A stretch of 64,000 nt of DNA from Hygrophila difformis. Its lineage: Eukaryota; Streptophyta; Magnoliopsida; Lamiales; Acanthaceae. A program made the position numbers and the translations under genes. Below the pieces are notes generated by a model. The model was not told the origin of the DNA. It saw only the letters and a list, made by a program, of their open reading frames with translations, and searched no databases. Of the stretch, positions 1-9,310 are shown one piece after another. The first letter of the stretch is position 1. Each line of letters begins with the position of its first letter. The stretch lies in the NCBI GenBank assembly GCA_030278955.1, contig JAOANR010000002.1:20632057-20696056 (forward strand), written 5' to 3'.

Positions 1-227
1 CAGAATAGGAAAAATAAAACTCCCTCCGGGTCTCGTGCGGTGGCCGCGCGGTAATGCGCCACAGCGCGCGGAGAGCGCGCGGCTCCACCTGTTCGAAGAA
101 ATGGGGCTCGCGCTCCGCGCGAGCCACTTCCCTCATTTCCCATTCGAGAACACACCCCCAATTCTCTCTAAATCCGGCGAGTTACCTTCCTGTTTGCTTG
201 ATTTCGACTTCAATTTCACTCATCGAG
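1..227 (+). other. 5' UTR exon of the antisense gene, copy 1 (start outside window)
   Basis: The stretch ends in ATCGAG followed by GTACGA, a good plant 5' splice site, with the exon ending at 227. A GC-rich block at about 38-86 resembles the block found upstream of the TATA box in the Tekay LTRs (for example 5741-5799). Short ORFs can be read through this exon, but they run into the intron and the exon has the pyrimidine-rich character of a leader, so I treat it as untranslated. Position 1 corresponds to 6682 in copy 2, so the promoter of copy 1 lies outside the window. Confidence 0.5.
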
Positions 228-849
228 GTACGATCCTACTAAACCCACCTACTAATTTCAACTTTTATGTTTTGAATGACTTGATTTGTGAAGAGATTTA
301 GGAAATTAGGGTTTGTGTACAAAAATTGGGGGTTTGTTACTTTTAGGCTTGATTTGTGCAAATTAGCAAGTCTACGTGGCAATTGTTGTTACTCTTGTTG
401 CCTTGCCTATGTTTATGTTATAATGTGTTTATGTTTTTGGCAAATTCTTGTTGGAGTTGAATCCTTAGAAAGGCTGTGAAGTTTTTGATGTTTGGTTGTT
501 ATTGGGGTGTGATTATTAGTTTGTTCCCCTGTCATTGGGTGCTGTAGGATATGCTGTGTGGTTATTAGAATGATCGTTTCATTATGTGGGTAATTTCCGT
601 GTGTTGTTAGTAACCTAGGTTTTGGTTTATTGCGCACACAACGTGTTCGACGAAATGCCACAAAGGGTTTGGGCACTAGTTTGGGCATATCCTATGTCTA
701 GATTACCTCCTGGTTGGTCTTAGCAAACGGTAGGGTTTGCTGTTCTTACGGTATATTCACGTTGGAAGTGTATATTGATGCCCATTACATATTTTCGCTT
801 GTCCTTTGTGTGGAACTTAGTCTTATAATCGGTATTGGGTAACTTGCAG
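228..849 (+). other. Predicted 5' UTR intron of the antisense gene, copy 1
   Basis: The donor is GTACGA at 228. The acceptor is AACTTGCAG ending at 849, after a T-rich stretch, and the ATG follows 1 nt later at 851. The 622-nt body is T-rich, unlike the GC-rich coding exon, as in plant 5' UTR introns. The gene runs against the retroelement RNA, so this intron could not be spliced from the genomic RNA. That explains how it survived retrotransposition, and the same intron is present in copy 2 (6909-7530). Confidence 0.6.
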
Positions 850-850
850 G

Positions 851-2167
851 ATGCTGCTCTTTTTGTGGGTCGTTTTGGCGTCTCTCATGTGTCCTCCGAG
901 GACTAGGAGACGAGTTACTGATGAGGCTGGCCCCAGTCATGCCGCTCCGGCGATGCCTGATTCCGACGAGAGCGAGCCAGAGGAGGACGAGGAGCAGCGG
1001 GGCCCGCGACTCAGGGGTCTCCCGGACGAGGTGCGTCCTCACCGGCACGACAGGTTCCGGTTTAGGACGAGGGCTGCCCAGGACTTTTATTTCGACGAGC
1101 TTCGTCGAAACAGGGCTTACGTCCCTGAGAGAGGCATATATCCTCTTCATATGGGCGATGACAGGGTCAGTGCAGTCTTGGAGTATCTGCAGTGGACCGG
1201 TCTGGCACGTCACCCCGAGGGCGTCGCCTCCGGTTATCTAGCTATGGAGGTTATTGCCAACATTGGCGGTCTCGGGGAGGGTGACGACCTATCCCGGGTA
1301 TGGGTCCGTGGTCGCTATCTCGACTTTAGTGCTCGGGCGATCAACGTCTATTTTGGCTTGCCCGACGATGGAGTATTTCGCCCACAGCCTGAGGGACGTG
1401 TTCTTGCTCCTGCGTGGAACACCTTATGCACCATAGTGCCTCCTCAGCTCGAGCACAGTCATGAGCTTCGTTTGACGACGATGGACTCCCCTTGGCGAGA
1501 GCTTGCTCAGCTGTGGTTAGGGCGCGTCTGGCCGATCACCCGGAGCCACATTGTCCTGGATCATGTCTACGAGACCATTTGCTTTATCGCGCGAGACGGT
1601 AGGGTGAATGTAGGAGCTTGCATCGAGGACAACTTGCGGGGTATGCGGAGAGGACGAGGGAGTAGGGTGATTACCCATGTTCACCTCATCTGTGGGTTGT
1701 GCGCGGCGCAGGGGATTCGCACTACACCGGAGACAGACCCGTACGACCTAGCACCGGGCCGTTGCTACCGTATCCCGACTTATGCTGGCCGGCGTAGCGC
1801 CTTACGTCGTGGGGCTCCCCGTGCTGTACTTCGCCTGCAGCCTGATGACGGCGGCCTGATCCTTGTACCACCGGAGCAGCCACCCCCTCCTTCAATAGTT
1901 CCACCTCCTGCTGTGGCACCTCAGGGGCAGGAGATGACTCAGATACTGCAGATGATGCAGGAGATGCGGGTCGGTATGGACGCCGGGTTTGCAGCTGGGC
2001 AGGCTCGTTATGACGCCATCGACGCTAGGTTGGACTTCTATCAGACCCGTATGGACTCGTTTGCTACGAGGCAGGCTCAGCAGCAGGCCACCATGTCCGA
2101 CATGTACGCCTATGTGCGGCAGATGGACGACTACCTGCGCCGGCAGTTCCCGCCTCCCGATCAGTGA
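851..2167 (+). CDS. Antisense plant-transposon-like protein (Transposase_32-like), intact copy
   Basis: An uninterrupted 438-residue ORF lies antisense to the retroelement that carries it. The N-terminus has an acidic stretch (residues 37-50). The core runs from about residue 89 to 295, with VPERG (91-95), WVRG (151-154), a NVG motif (253-255) and a CGLCAAQG stretch (281-288). A proline-rich linker (340-358) leads to a glutamine/methionine-rich coiled coil (360-430). The order and spacing match the Athila ORF at 24771-26078, so both belong to the family often annotated 'putative plant transposon protein' (Pfam Transposase_32; name from memory). The molecular function is unknown. The first Met at 851 directly follows the predicted intron; a second Met at 887 is an alternative start that would drop a hydrophobic dozen residues. 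Confidence 0.7.
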   Translation: MLLFLWVVLASLMCPPRTRRRVTDEAGPSHAAPAMPDSDESEPEEDEEQRGPRLRGLPDEVRPHRHDRFRFRTRAAQDFYFDELRRNRAYVPERGIYPLHMGDDRVSAVLEYLQWTGLARHPEGVASGYLAMEVIANIGGLGEGDDLSRVWVRGRYLDFSARAINVYFGLPDDGVFRPQPEGRVLAPAWNTLCTIVPPQLEHSHELRLTTMDSPWRELAQLWLGRVWPITRSHIVLDHVYETICFIARDGRVNVGACIEDNLRGMRRGRGSRVITHVHLICGLCAAQGIRTTPETDPYDLAPGRCYRIPTYAGRRSALRRGAPRAVLRLQPDDGGLILVPPEQPPPPSIVPPPAVAPQGQEMTQILQMMQEMRVGMDAGFAAGQARYDAIDARLDFYQTRMDSFATRQAQQQATMSDMYAYVRQMDDYLRRQFPPPDQ

Positions 2168-2644
2168 TGTTCTTCTTTCATATTTGCGGTTTCGTTTAGG
2201 TTCTGCATTAGACGTACTTTGTTTAGTTTCCTCCTTATGAGGACGTTTCCGTTGTCTGGGATTTGTGATTTATATTTTCGTTATGTTATTGCTTAGTTAG
2301 GTGTTTGACATGTGTTAGTGGTTTACTGCCGTTTTAGAAGTATGGTTGAATTGTCCCGCTTTAGTTATGATTTATGGTACTACGGTTTCGTCGTTACCTC
2401 TTCACTGCATTTACATGAGTGGAGGCTGCCCACTAGTTATTGCACATTTACGTGGTTGAGTTTCTCTCGGGTATGTGGATATGATACACGAATAAGTATA
2501 AAGGATAATTGAAATAACTGCTGGAAATTCTTTTATTGCTCCAAAAGAAACTTATTGGGTTATACGCGGTAGGATGAACGTAGTAGTGCTGACAATAGTC
2601 AAAGAAGGTACAAGTAGTAATGCATCGATATCTATATCTCTAAT
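2168..2644 (+). other. 3' flank of the antisense gene
   Basis: An AT-rich stretch lies between the stop of the + strand gene and the stop of the convergent minus-strand coiled-coil ORF at 2645. It presumably holds the 3' UTR of the antisense gene. I see no other ORF or repeat in it. Copy 2 has the same stretch at 8853-9310 with a short deletion near 9310. Confidence 0.4.
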
Positions 2645-3043
2645 CTAGAGGGGACAGGTAGGGGCATCCTCGATGGGGTCGTCCTCATCGCTGGATACGT
2701 CAATGGGAACAGCGACGTCGGGGCCAGGGCCCAGGTTCTGGAGGATCGCCTCACCAACGTCCTGGGTTAGGTTGGTCAGGTCCCAGCCCGGGTTCTCCAC
2801 TTCCTCTTCCAAGCCATCACTCTGGTCCTGGAGCTGGGCCACTTGGGCCTGAAGCTGCACGACTTGCTCCTGCAGCTGGGTTATGTGGTGATGGTCTGCC
2901 TCCCTAAGATGACCCAGATGGGCCACGTTACCCTCCAACTGTCCTACCCGCGTTTTGAAGTAATTGATGTGCTGTTGGCCCTCAAGGTATGCGTTCATTA
3001 ATTTCACCATCAAATTGACCATGTTCACGTTGGGCTCGGCCAT
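2645..3043 (-). CDS. Coiled-coil ORF between primer site and gag position (pre-gag ORF)
   Basis: A 132-residue ORF on the element's sense strand. Residues about 20-85 form a Leu/Gln heptad coiled coil, followed by a strongly acidic tail. I recognise no catalytic motif. A second, clearly related ORF occupies the same place in the other Tekay-like element (57527-57883): both start with a short polar stretch then LMxK-MNAY-QQ, share LREADH in the coil, and end in an acidic tail. The copy in the duplicated unit (9311-9519) is truncated. The ATG at 3043 is directly preceded by AG. Position and conservation suggest an accessory protein, perhaps for Gag assembly or RNA handling, but that is speculation. 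Confidence 0.6.
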   Translation of the reverse strand: MAEPNVNMVNLMVKLMNAYLEGQQHINYFKTRVGQLEGNVAHLGHLREADHHHITQLQEQVVQLQAQVAQLQDQSDGLEEEVENPGWDLTNLTQDVGEAILQNLGPGPDVAVPIDVSSDEDDPIEDAPTCPL

Positions 3044-3401
3044 CTAATGTTGACAAGGCAGGTCAGAGTTAGGATATATTTTAGGCAAAGTTAAGATATG
3101 CACGAATTTAAATCTATATGCAACATGCAAGTGCAAGTCTCTTCCCCATTAAAATTTAATTTATTCGTATGTTTAAAATAAATTGCTAAAGGTTGGGCCT
3201 CTATAGTGGGCCGATAAATTTAATTTTTCTTTTCTTGGCTAAAACATTGGGCTATAAATAAATTTTTCGACTAAATAAAACTAGTGGTCTTTAAAAGTAA
3301 TATGCTTAAAAATATTACTAGGGTTTTAAAATATCAGTATCAAAATAATTATAATAATAATATTACTACTACTAATAATAATAGCTTCAAAATATAATTC
3401 C
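3044..3401 (-). other. Untranslated leader between primer site and pre-gag ORF
   Basis: An AT-rich stretch with short ATT/ACT runs (3345-3385) and no ORF. It is equivalent to the leaders at 13174-13728 and 57884-58338, which share the phrase 'gggcct ctata-tgggc' and other short blocks. I see no gene in it. Confidence 0.5.
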
Positions 3402-3415
3402 GGGCTCTGATACCA
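3402..3415 (-). other. Primer binding site, initiator-Met tRNA
   Basis: On the minus strand this reads TGGTATCAGAGCCC. Its first 12 bases complement the 3' end of plant initiator-Met tRNA. It sits 3 nt from the TG end of the LTR at 3419, the expected spacing. The same site recurs at 13729-13742 and 58339-58352. Confidence 0.9.
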
Positions 3416-4076
3416 ACTTGTAACACCCCGGATTTGGTAACCCAGGCCGGGGTGTCACCGCCGCATCTCCCTAGCAAGACACGGATTCCCGAGCTCGCTA
3501 AGGAGGTGCAAGGCTTATGGGTATGCAAAGTTTTAAAAACATTCAACAATGAATCCGGAATTTATTAATACTTCAATCAAGTACGATAGTAAAAATCATC
3601 ATGCATGGATAAGGTAAATGCAGCGGAAAAGTAATCACGGCCAACACGGCCAAAACCTCGGGTTAAACAGACCCGGTAAACAGTAATACGGTGCAGAAAG
3701 CGAAAATGTTCATAAATAATTCCCCCCAAGTGTATGCGTATGCGTCACTCGACATACTCTGTAAAAGAAAAATAACAACGGTTGTCAGTATAAAAATATA
3801 CTGAGTAAGTTAATCCCTAACTAACAAATAAAAGGGGTTACATGTGTTTAAACTAAAGATTTCGCTTACCATACGTAAATTTAAAATACATAATTCATTT
3901 GCAGCGGAAAACATGATTGAAGGGCATAATTTTAAAAGCGTAATTAAAAGCATAATTTAAGATGCATAATTTTAAATACATAATTTAAAACATGATAAAT
4001 ACGATTTAAGCATAATGGAACACACACAAGTCTTTTACATTTTATCCCGTAGACTAAGAAGAGGACACCATACCGG

Positions 4077-4262
4077 GAGATCACTAACGAGGCAATCTCA
4101 ACATAGGACCACTAACGAGGCAGTCCAAACAATGGGAGACCACTAACGAGGCAGTCTCAAAAAGATAGTAGGACCACTAACGAGGCGATCCAAAAATACA
4201 GCGCGCGAGATCACTAACGAGGCAATCTCAGATAGTAGGGAGACCACTAATGAGGCAGTCTC
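4077..4262 (-). repeat. Six-unit array of covarying hairpins in L1
   Basis: Units lie at 4077-4099, 4106-4126, 4136-4158, 4171-4191, 4207-4229 and 4240-4262. Each has a near-constant loop (CACTAACGAGGCA on the + strand) between stems that change together: GAGAT/ATCTC, GGAC/GTCC, GAGAC/GTCTC, GGAC/ATCC (one mismatch), GAGAT/ATCTC and GAGAC/GTCTC. The array is repeated in L2 (9898-10083) and L4 (59046-59233). Confidence 0.85.
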
Positions 4263-5398
4263 AAAGATAATGATAGCATAAAGATCGGCTCAGCCTAGTG
4301 AACGGGATTTTTCGAAAGTTCGTATTTCAATGTTATCAATGATCGATATCGCGTTTTCATAGTTCGAGTTTTCTCAAGTTCGAAAAATCCTATTCAAGGC
4401 AGTTTACGCCTTTCTTAATTAAAAATTCGTCTTTACACCAAAAATTCTGAAATTTTTACAGTAGTTCAAAAACACACACACGAACAACTTTCATGTTTTA
4501 AGTTTTTGGAAATAAGGTTCCGAGGTGAGTCGAAATTCGAGTTCATTGCAAAGAATAATTTCTGTCTTAAAAACTGGTCCCGTCACAGGTTCGTGCAACG
4601 CCGATTAAAAATTCATTTCAAAACCAATCGATGCGAAATTTTTACAGTAACTACAAAACACGTTAAGGAACAACTTTCATGTTTTAAGAATTTGGAAATA
4701 ATGAATTCTCGGTACTCAAAAATCGACCACAACTCACTGCATACTCGCGGGTTCCGAATAGGTTTTAAAACAGTTCAGAAAATTCGACCGATTGAAATAT
4801 CAAATGAACACCAAAATCCGTGAAATTTTATATGCATAATCTAGACACAATTATCTACAACTTTTGTTAAGGAATGCAAAGTTGAATCATTCGAAAAATG
4901 GGTGAAAAACCTGCATCAAATCGAATATTGAAAACTGTCACAGTTTAAAAACGTTCGGGTTGTCACAGAAAGTTTACGGCGTGATTTGGGATAGCAAAAC
5001 TTAATGTCAACGGCTGAAATTTGGACACAAGATAGATAAAGGTGTTAGGAACAACTTTTATGTTGAAAAGTTTTCGGTTTGAATTCCCGAAGGTCGGGTT
5101 TTAGGCGAGTCTTTGAAATTGGACGAAAATAGGGTTTTTGAAAACCGATTTTTGTCACAAGCCTATATCTCGAGTTTTAAACAACAAACAACCACAAAAA
5201 TTTGTGAGTAAGGTTTTAACTTACCGATTTGAAGATTAGGATTACTGGGATGAGTATCCGGATGCTCTAGGGTCGCGACGAATGGCCAATCCTTCCGATC
5301 GCTTTTCGTTCGTTTTCCGGCATGAAATCGTAGTAAAGGAAACGGGTTAGATTTTGAGTTTCTAAGTGTTATGGACGAATTAAAATGTTAAACCATGG

Positions 5399-5568
5399 CT
5401 TACCAAGAGTCTAGAGGGCAGGGCTTGGTCCCTTCGGCCTCGTCGTCGCCGGAATGTTCGTCGGAAAGTGGATTCGGAGAGGTTTTGGCTTGGAGAGGAA
5501 GAATAGAGGGTAGCTAGGGTTTGTTTTCTGGAAAATATGGGGGAGGGGCGGCCTCACAGTCTCTATAA
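5399..5568 (-). promoter_or_regulatory. Core promoter and leader splice donor of L1
   Basis: A TATA-like TTATAGAG (minus strand, 5561-5568) is followed 165 nt downstream by TTG-GTAAGC, a 5' splice site whose intron would begin at 5403. The spacing equals that in the + strand LTR (TATA 48209-48216, donor 48371) and in the LTR at 49713-52175 (TATA 51662-51669, donor 51506), where the TATA box is canonical TATAAATA. L2 has the same at 11224-11389. Confidence 0.5.
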
Positions 5569-5740
5569 CCTTCCCCCACTGCATTGATCCGCTTCCCCTT
5601 GATAGGGGACGGATTTTTGGCACGAAAATCACCATGGAAGGAAAGTTTACACCTCCTGCACCTCTGGCGCGCTGGTGACGCGCACATAGGCCTTTGTCCC
5701 CGCGGAGCACGCGTGGACTGCCGTGGAGTCGCGACACCTC

Positions 5741-5799
5741 CGTCCGCGCGGTGGCCGCGCGGCGGCGCGCGGAGGGCGCGGGCCGGCCGGACCGGCCGG
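5741..5799 (-). promoter_or_regulatory. GC-rich palindromic U3 block
   Basis: A CpG-dense block around CGCGGTGGCCGCG lies about 170-240 bp upstream of the L1 TATA. Similar blocks lie in the U3 of L3 (16070-16145), the LTR at 49713 (51795-51875), L4 (60700-60800) and the two + strand LTRs (about 48000-48070 and 63780-63885), against an otherwise AT-rich background. It is probably a promoter-proximal element; this is inferred from position. Confidence 0.45.
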
Positions 5800-6136
5800 T
5801 TCGGCGGTCCGCGTGTTCTGTCGGGTCTTTCCTTGCTTTCCCCTATCGGTTTTCTATCCCCTACGTGTTAGCCCGATTCTTTAGGTCGTCTCCGGTTCGG
5901 AATCTTTACCTTAAACTTGTTACGAGTTCGGCTTATCGCTCGTAACATTTCCGTGTCCTAATTAGTCTAGTCTAAATTGGTTCCAACTCCTCCTATCGTC
6001 CTTGTGATCTATTTTGTGATTTATTTCGTGACTGAACTTAGAAATTAGTTCCAAGCTGCCTACGTACCCTGTGAAGAGATCAAGTCATGACGTAGTTCAA
6101 AACAATTTGAATTTGTTTTTTTCCTCGGGTGTTACA

Positions 6137-6147
6137 TCCTCCCCCCA
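6137..6147 (-). other. Polypurine tract next to L1
   Basis: The minus strand reads TGGGGGGAGGA directly before the TG of L1, the standard place for plus-strand priming. The same arrangement is seen at 61025-61037 next to L4. Confidence 0.8.
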
Positions 6148-6158
6148 TAAGAATACAG

Positions 6159-6470
6159 TTATGTCCCCATAACTGTGGTCGGGTCGTCTTGGAAGGGGGT
6201 AGGGTAACGTTGTCTCATGTCGGCTTCCAATTCCCAGGTTGCCGTTCCTGTCTCGTGGTTAGGCCACGGGACCTTGACCATCTTTACAAATTTATTGCTT
6301 GTCAACCTCCCTTTATAGTTGAGTATTTGCACCGGGGTTTCTTCATAAGTCAAGTCATCACCCAATCCGATTACGTCCGGTCGGAGCACATGCGACGTGT
6401 CGGGCACGTGCTTCTCCAGGTGGGAGTCGTGGACCCGTTATGGATACGAGCAAACTGTGGTGGGGACATT
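6159..6470 (-). pseudogene. Remnant of Tekay pol C-terminus (chromodomain-type tail)
   Basis: Minus-strand residues including LTYEETPVQIL, MVKVPWPNHE and ATWELEADMRQRYP, ending in TTVMGT, match the last part of Tekay-type integrase, the chromodomain-like tail that steers integration to chromatin. The same C-terminus ends at 52457 in the other element. The ORF is open over 6159-6407. Upstream, similarity to the integrase tail goes on in degraded form to about 6470 and then stops at the junction with the antisense-gene segment. The rest of pol is absent. Confidence 0.75.
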
Positions 6471-6681
6471 AGTTAATAATCGGTTTCCTATTCCCTACGG
6501 AATTTCTTATGGCCCCTATGTATTTACGCCCCGCGGGCTCCTTGTAGTCCTGCGAAAGGAGGATGTTAGATAATTCTGCTGTCCTTGCCAGGAATAATGC
6601 CAGGTGACGCTCCATGTCGTTGTATTTCACGGTCAATGTATGCCCGGGTTCAGTGAGGAGCGTATAGCAAAAGAGATTGAG
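6471..6681. other. Junction segment, possible promoter of the antisense gene copy 2
   Basis: It lies between the pol remnant and the start of similarity with position 1. There is no ORF of interest. A TATA-like GTATAGCAA (+ strand) is at about 6662. It may carry the promoter of the + strand gene, but nothing in the sequence proves it. Confidence 0.3.
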
Positions 6682-8852
6682 CAGAACAGGAAAAATAAAA
6701 CTCCCTCCGGGTCCCGTGCGGTGGCCGCGCGGTAATGCGCCACAGCGCGCGGAGAGCGCGCGGCTCCACCTGTTCGAAGAAATGGGGCTCGCGCTCCGCG
6801 CGAGCCACTTCCCTCATTTCCCATTCGAGAACACACCCCCAATTCTCTCTAAATCCGGCGAGTTACCTTCCTGTTTGCTTGATTTCGACTTCAATTTCAC
6901 TCATCGAGGTACGATCCTACTAAACCCACCTACTAATTTCAACTTTTATGTTTTGAATGACTTGATTTGTGAAGAGATTTAGGAAATTAGGGTTTGTGTA
7001 CAAAAATTGGGGCTTTGTTACTTTTAGGCTTGATTTGTGCAAATTAGCAAGTCTATGTGGCAATTGTTGTTACTCTTGTTGCCTTGCCTATGTTTATGTT
7101 ATAATGTGTTTATGTTTTTGGCAAATTCTTGTTGGAGTTGAATCCTTAGAAAGGCTGTGAAGTTTTTGATGTTTGGTTGTTATTGGGGTGTGATTATTAG
7201 TTTGTTCCCCTGTCGTTGGGTGCTGTAGGATATGCTGTGTGGTTATTAGAATGATCGTTTCATTCTGTGGGTAATTTCCGTGTGTTGTTAGTAACCTAGG
7301 TTTTAGTTTATTGCGCACACAACGTGTTCGACGAAATGCCACAAAGGGTTTGGGCACTAGTTTGGGCATATCCTATGTCTAGATTACCTCCTGGTTGGTC
7401 TTAGCAAACGGTAGGGTTTGCTGTTCTTACGGTATATTCACGTTGGAAGTGTATATTGATGCCCATTACATATTTTCGCTTGTCCTTTGTGTGGAACTTA
7501 GTCTTATAATCGGTATTGGGTAACTTGCAGGATGTTGCTCTTTTTGTGGGTCGTTTTGGCGTCTCTCATGTGTCCTCCGAGGACTAGGAGACGAGTTACT
7601 GATGAGGCTGGCCCCAGTCATGCCGCTCCGGCGATGCCTGATTCCGACGAGAGCGAGCCAGAGGAGGACGAGGAGCAGCGGGGCCCGCGACTCAGGGGCC
7701 TCCCGGACGAGGTGCGTCCTCACCGGCACGACAGGTTCCGGTTTAGGACGAGGGCTGCCCAGGACTTTTATTTCGACGAGCTTCGTCGAAACAGGGCTTA
7801 CGTCCCTGAGAGAGGCATATATCCTCTTCATATGGGCGATGACAGGGTCAGTGCAGTCTTGGAGTATCTGCAGTGGACCGGTCTGGCACGTCACCCCCGA
7901 GGGCGTCGCCTCCGGTTATCTAGCTATGGAGGTTATTGCCAACATTGGCGGTCTCGGGGAGGGTGACGACCTATCCCGGGTATGGGTCCGTGGTCGCTAT
8001 CTCGACTTTAGTGCTCGGGCGATCAACGTCTATTTTGGCTTGCCCGACGATGGAGTATTTCGCCCACAGCCTGAGGGACGTGTTCTTGCTCCTGCGTGGA
8101 ACACCTTATGCACCATAGTGCCTCCTCAGCTCGAGCACAGTCATGAGCTTCGTTTGACGACGATGGACTCCCCTTGGCGAGAGCTTGCTCAGCTGTGGTT
8201 AGGGCGCGTCCGGCCGATCACCCGGAGCCACATTGTCCTGGATCACGTCTACGAGACCATTTGCTTTATCGCGCGAGACGGTAGGGTGAATGTAGGAGCT
8301 TGCATCGAGGACAACTTGCGGGGTATGCGGAGAGGACGAGGGAGTAGGCTGATTACCCATGTTCACCTCATCTGTGGGTTGTGCGCGGCGCAGGGGATTC
8401 GCACTACACCGGAGACAGACCCGTACGACCTAGCACCGGGCCGTTGCTACCGTATCCCGACTTATGCTGGCCGGCGTAGCGCCTTACGTCGTGGGGCTCC
8501 CCGTGCTGTACTTCGCCCGCAGCCTGATGACGGCAGCCTGATCCTTGTTGTACCACCGGAGCAGCGACCCCCTCCTCCAGTAGTTCCACCTCCTGCTGTG
8601 GCACCTCAGGGGCAGGAGATGACTCAGATGCTGCAGATGATGCAGGAGATGCGGGTCGGTATGGACGCCGGGTTTGCAGCTGGGCAGGCTCGTTATGACG
8701 CCATCGACGCTAGGTTGGACTTCTATCAGACCCGTATGGACTCGTTTGCTACGAGGCAGGCTCAGCAGCAGGCCACCATGTCCGACATGTACCCCTATGT
8801 GCGGCAGATGGACGACTACCTGCGCCGGCAGTTCCCGCCTCCCGATCAGTGA
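6682..8852 (+). pseudogene. Antisense plant-transposon-like gene, copy 2, frameshifted
   Basis: A near-identical copy of the gene at 1-2167: exon to 6908, intron 6909-7530 (GTACGA...TTGCAG), ATG at 7532. A C run is five long at 7894-7898 where copy 1 has four (1213-1216). This extra base shifts the frame after about residue 120, leaving a 144-residue N-terminal ORF (7532-7966) and the rest in another frame to 8852. A 3-bp insertion near 8550 keeps the frame. The coiled-coil end is otherwise unchanged. The protein cannot be made whole from this copy unless the ribosome shifts frame. Confidence 0.7.
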
Positions 8853-9310
8853 TGTTCTTCTTTCATATTTGCGGTTTCGTTTAGGTTCTGCATTAGACGT
8901 ACTTTGTTTAGTTTCCTCCTTATGAGGACGTTGCCGTTGTCTGGGATTTGTGATTTATATTTTCGTTATGTTATTGCTTTGTTAGGTGTTTGACATGTGT
9001 TAGTGGTTTACTGCCGTTTTAGAAGTATGGTTGAATTGTCCCGCTTTAGTTATGATTTATGGTACTACGGTTTCGTCGTTACCTCTTCACTGCATTTACA
9101 TGAGTGGAGGCTGCCCACTAGTTATTGCACATTTACGTGGTTGAGTTTCTCCCGGGTATGTGGATATGATACACGAATAAGTATAAAGGATAATTGAAAT
9201 AACTGCTGGAAATTCTTTTATTGCTCCAAAAGAAACTTATTGGGTTATATGCGGTAGGATGAACGTAGTCGTGCTGACAATAGTCAAAGAAGGTACAAGT
9301 AGTAATGCAT

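Larger units (their letters stand above)
1..3418 (-). mobile_element. Internal region I1 of a non-autonomous Tekay-like element (left end outside window)
   Basis: Read on the minus strand this is what follows the 5' LTR 3419-6136: an initiator-Met primer site at 3402-3415, a leader, a small coiled-coil ORF (2645-3043), and then, where gag-pol should be, a gene on the opposite (+) strand. The whole stretch is repeated nearly identically from 6682 onward, so it is one unit of a tandem duplication. No gag, protease, RT or RNase H is visible. The only pol remnant of the unit is seen in the second copy (6159-6470). It is therefore classed as non-autonomous, dependent on proteins from a full Tekay element; that dependence is inferred. 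Confidence 0.75.
3419..6136 (-). mobile_element. Tekay-like LTR L1 (2718 bp), shared by two internal regions
   Basis: The LTR is bounded by TGTAACACCC at 3419 and GGGTGTTACA ending at 6136, which are inverted repeats. A primer site lies on its left and a polypurine tract on its right (6137-6147), so both flanks are internal retroelement sequence and no host target site is visible. In sense order (right to left) it has a GC-rich U3 block (5741-5799), a degenerate TATA (5561-5568), a splice donor (5403), a long transcribed leader, and a six-unit hairpin array (4077-4262) about 660-840 bp from its end. L2 (9517-11957) is a nearly identical truncated copy. Confidence 0.85.

Noticed and set aside
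35..301. Protein-coding ORFs over 35-301 and 6677-6982
   Set aside because: They run through a predicted 5' splice site into an intron and resemble no protein. The stretch fits a 5' UTR exon better.
3419..3500. A true host-gene 3' end at the TGTAACACCCC boundary
   Set aside because: The same boundary recurs next to every initiator-Met primer site in the window, so it is an LTR terminus.
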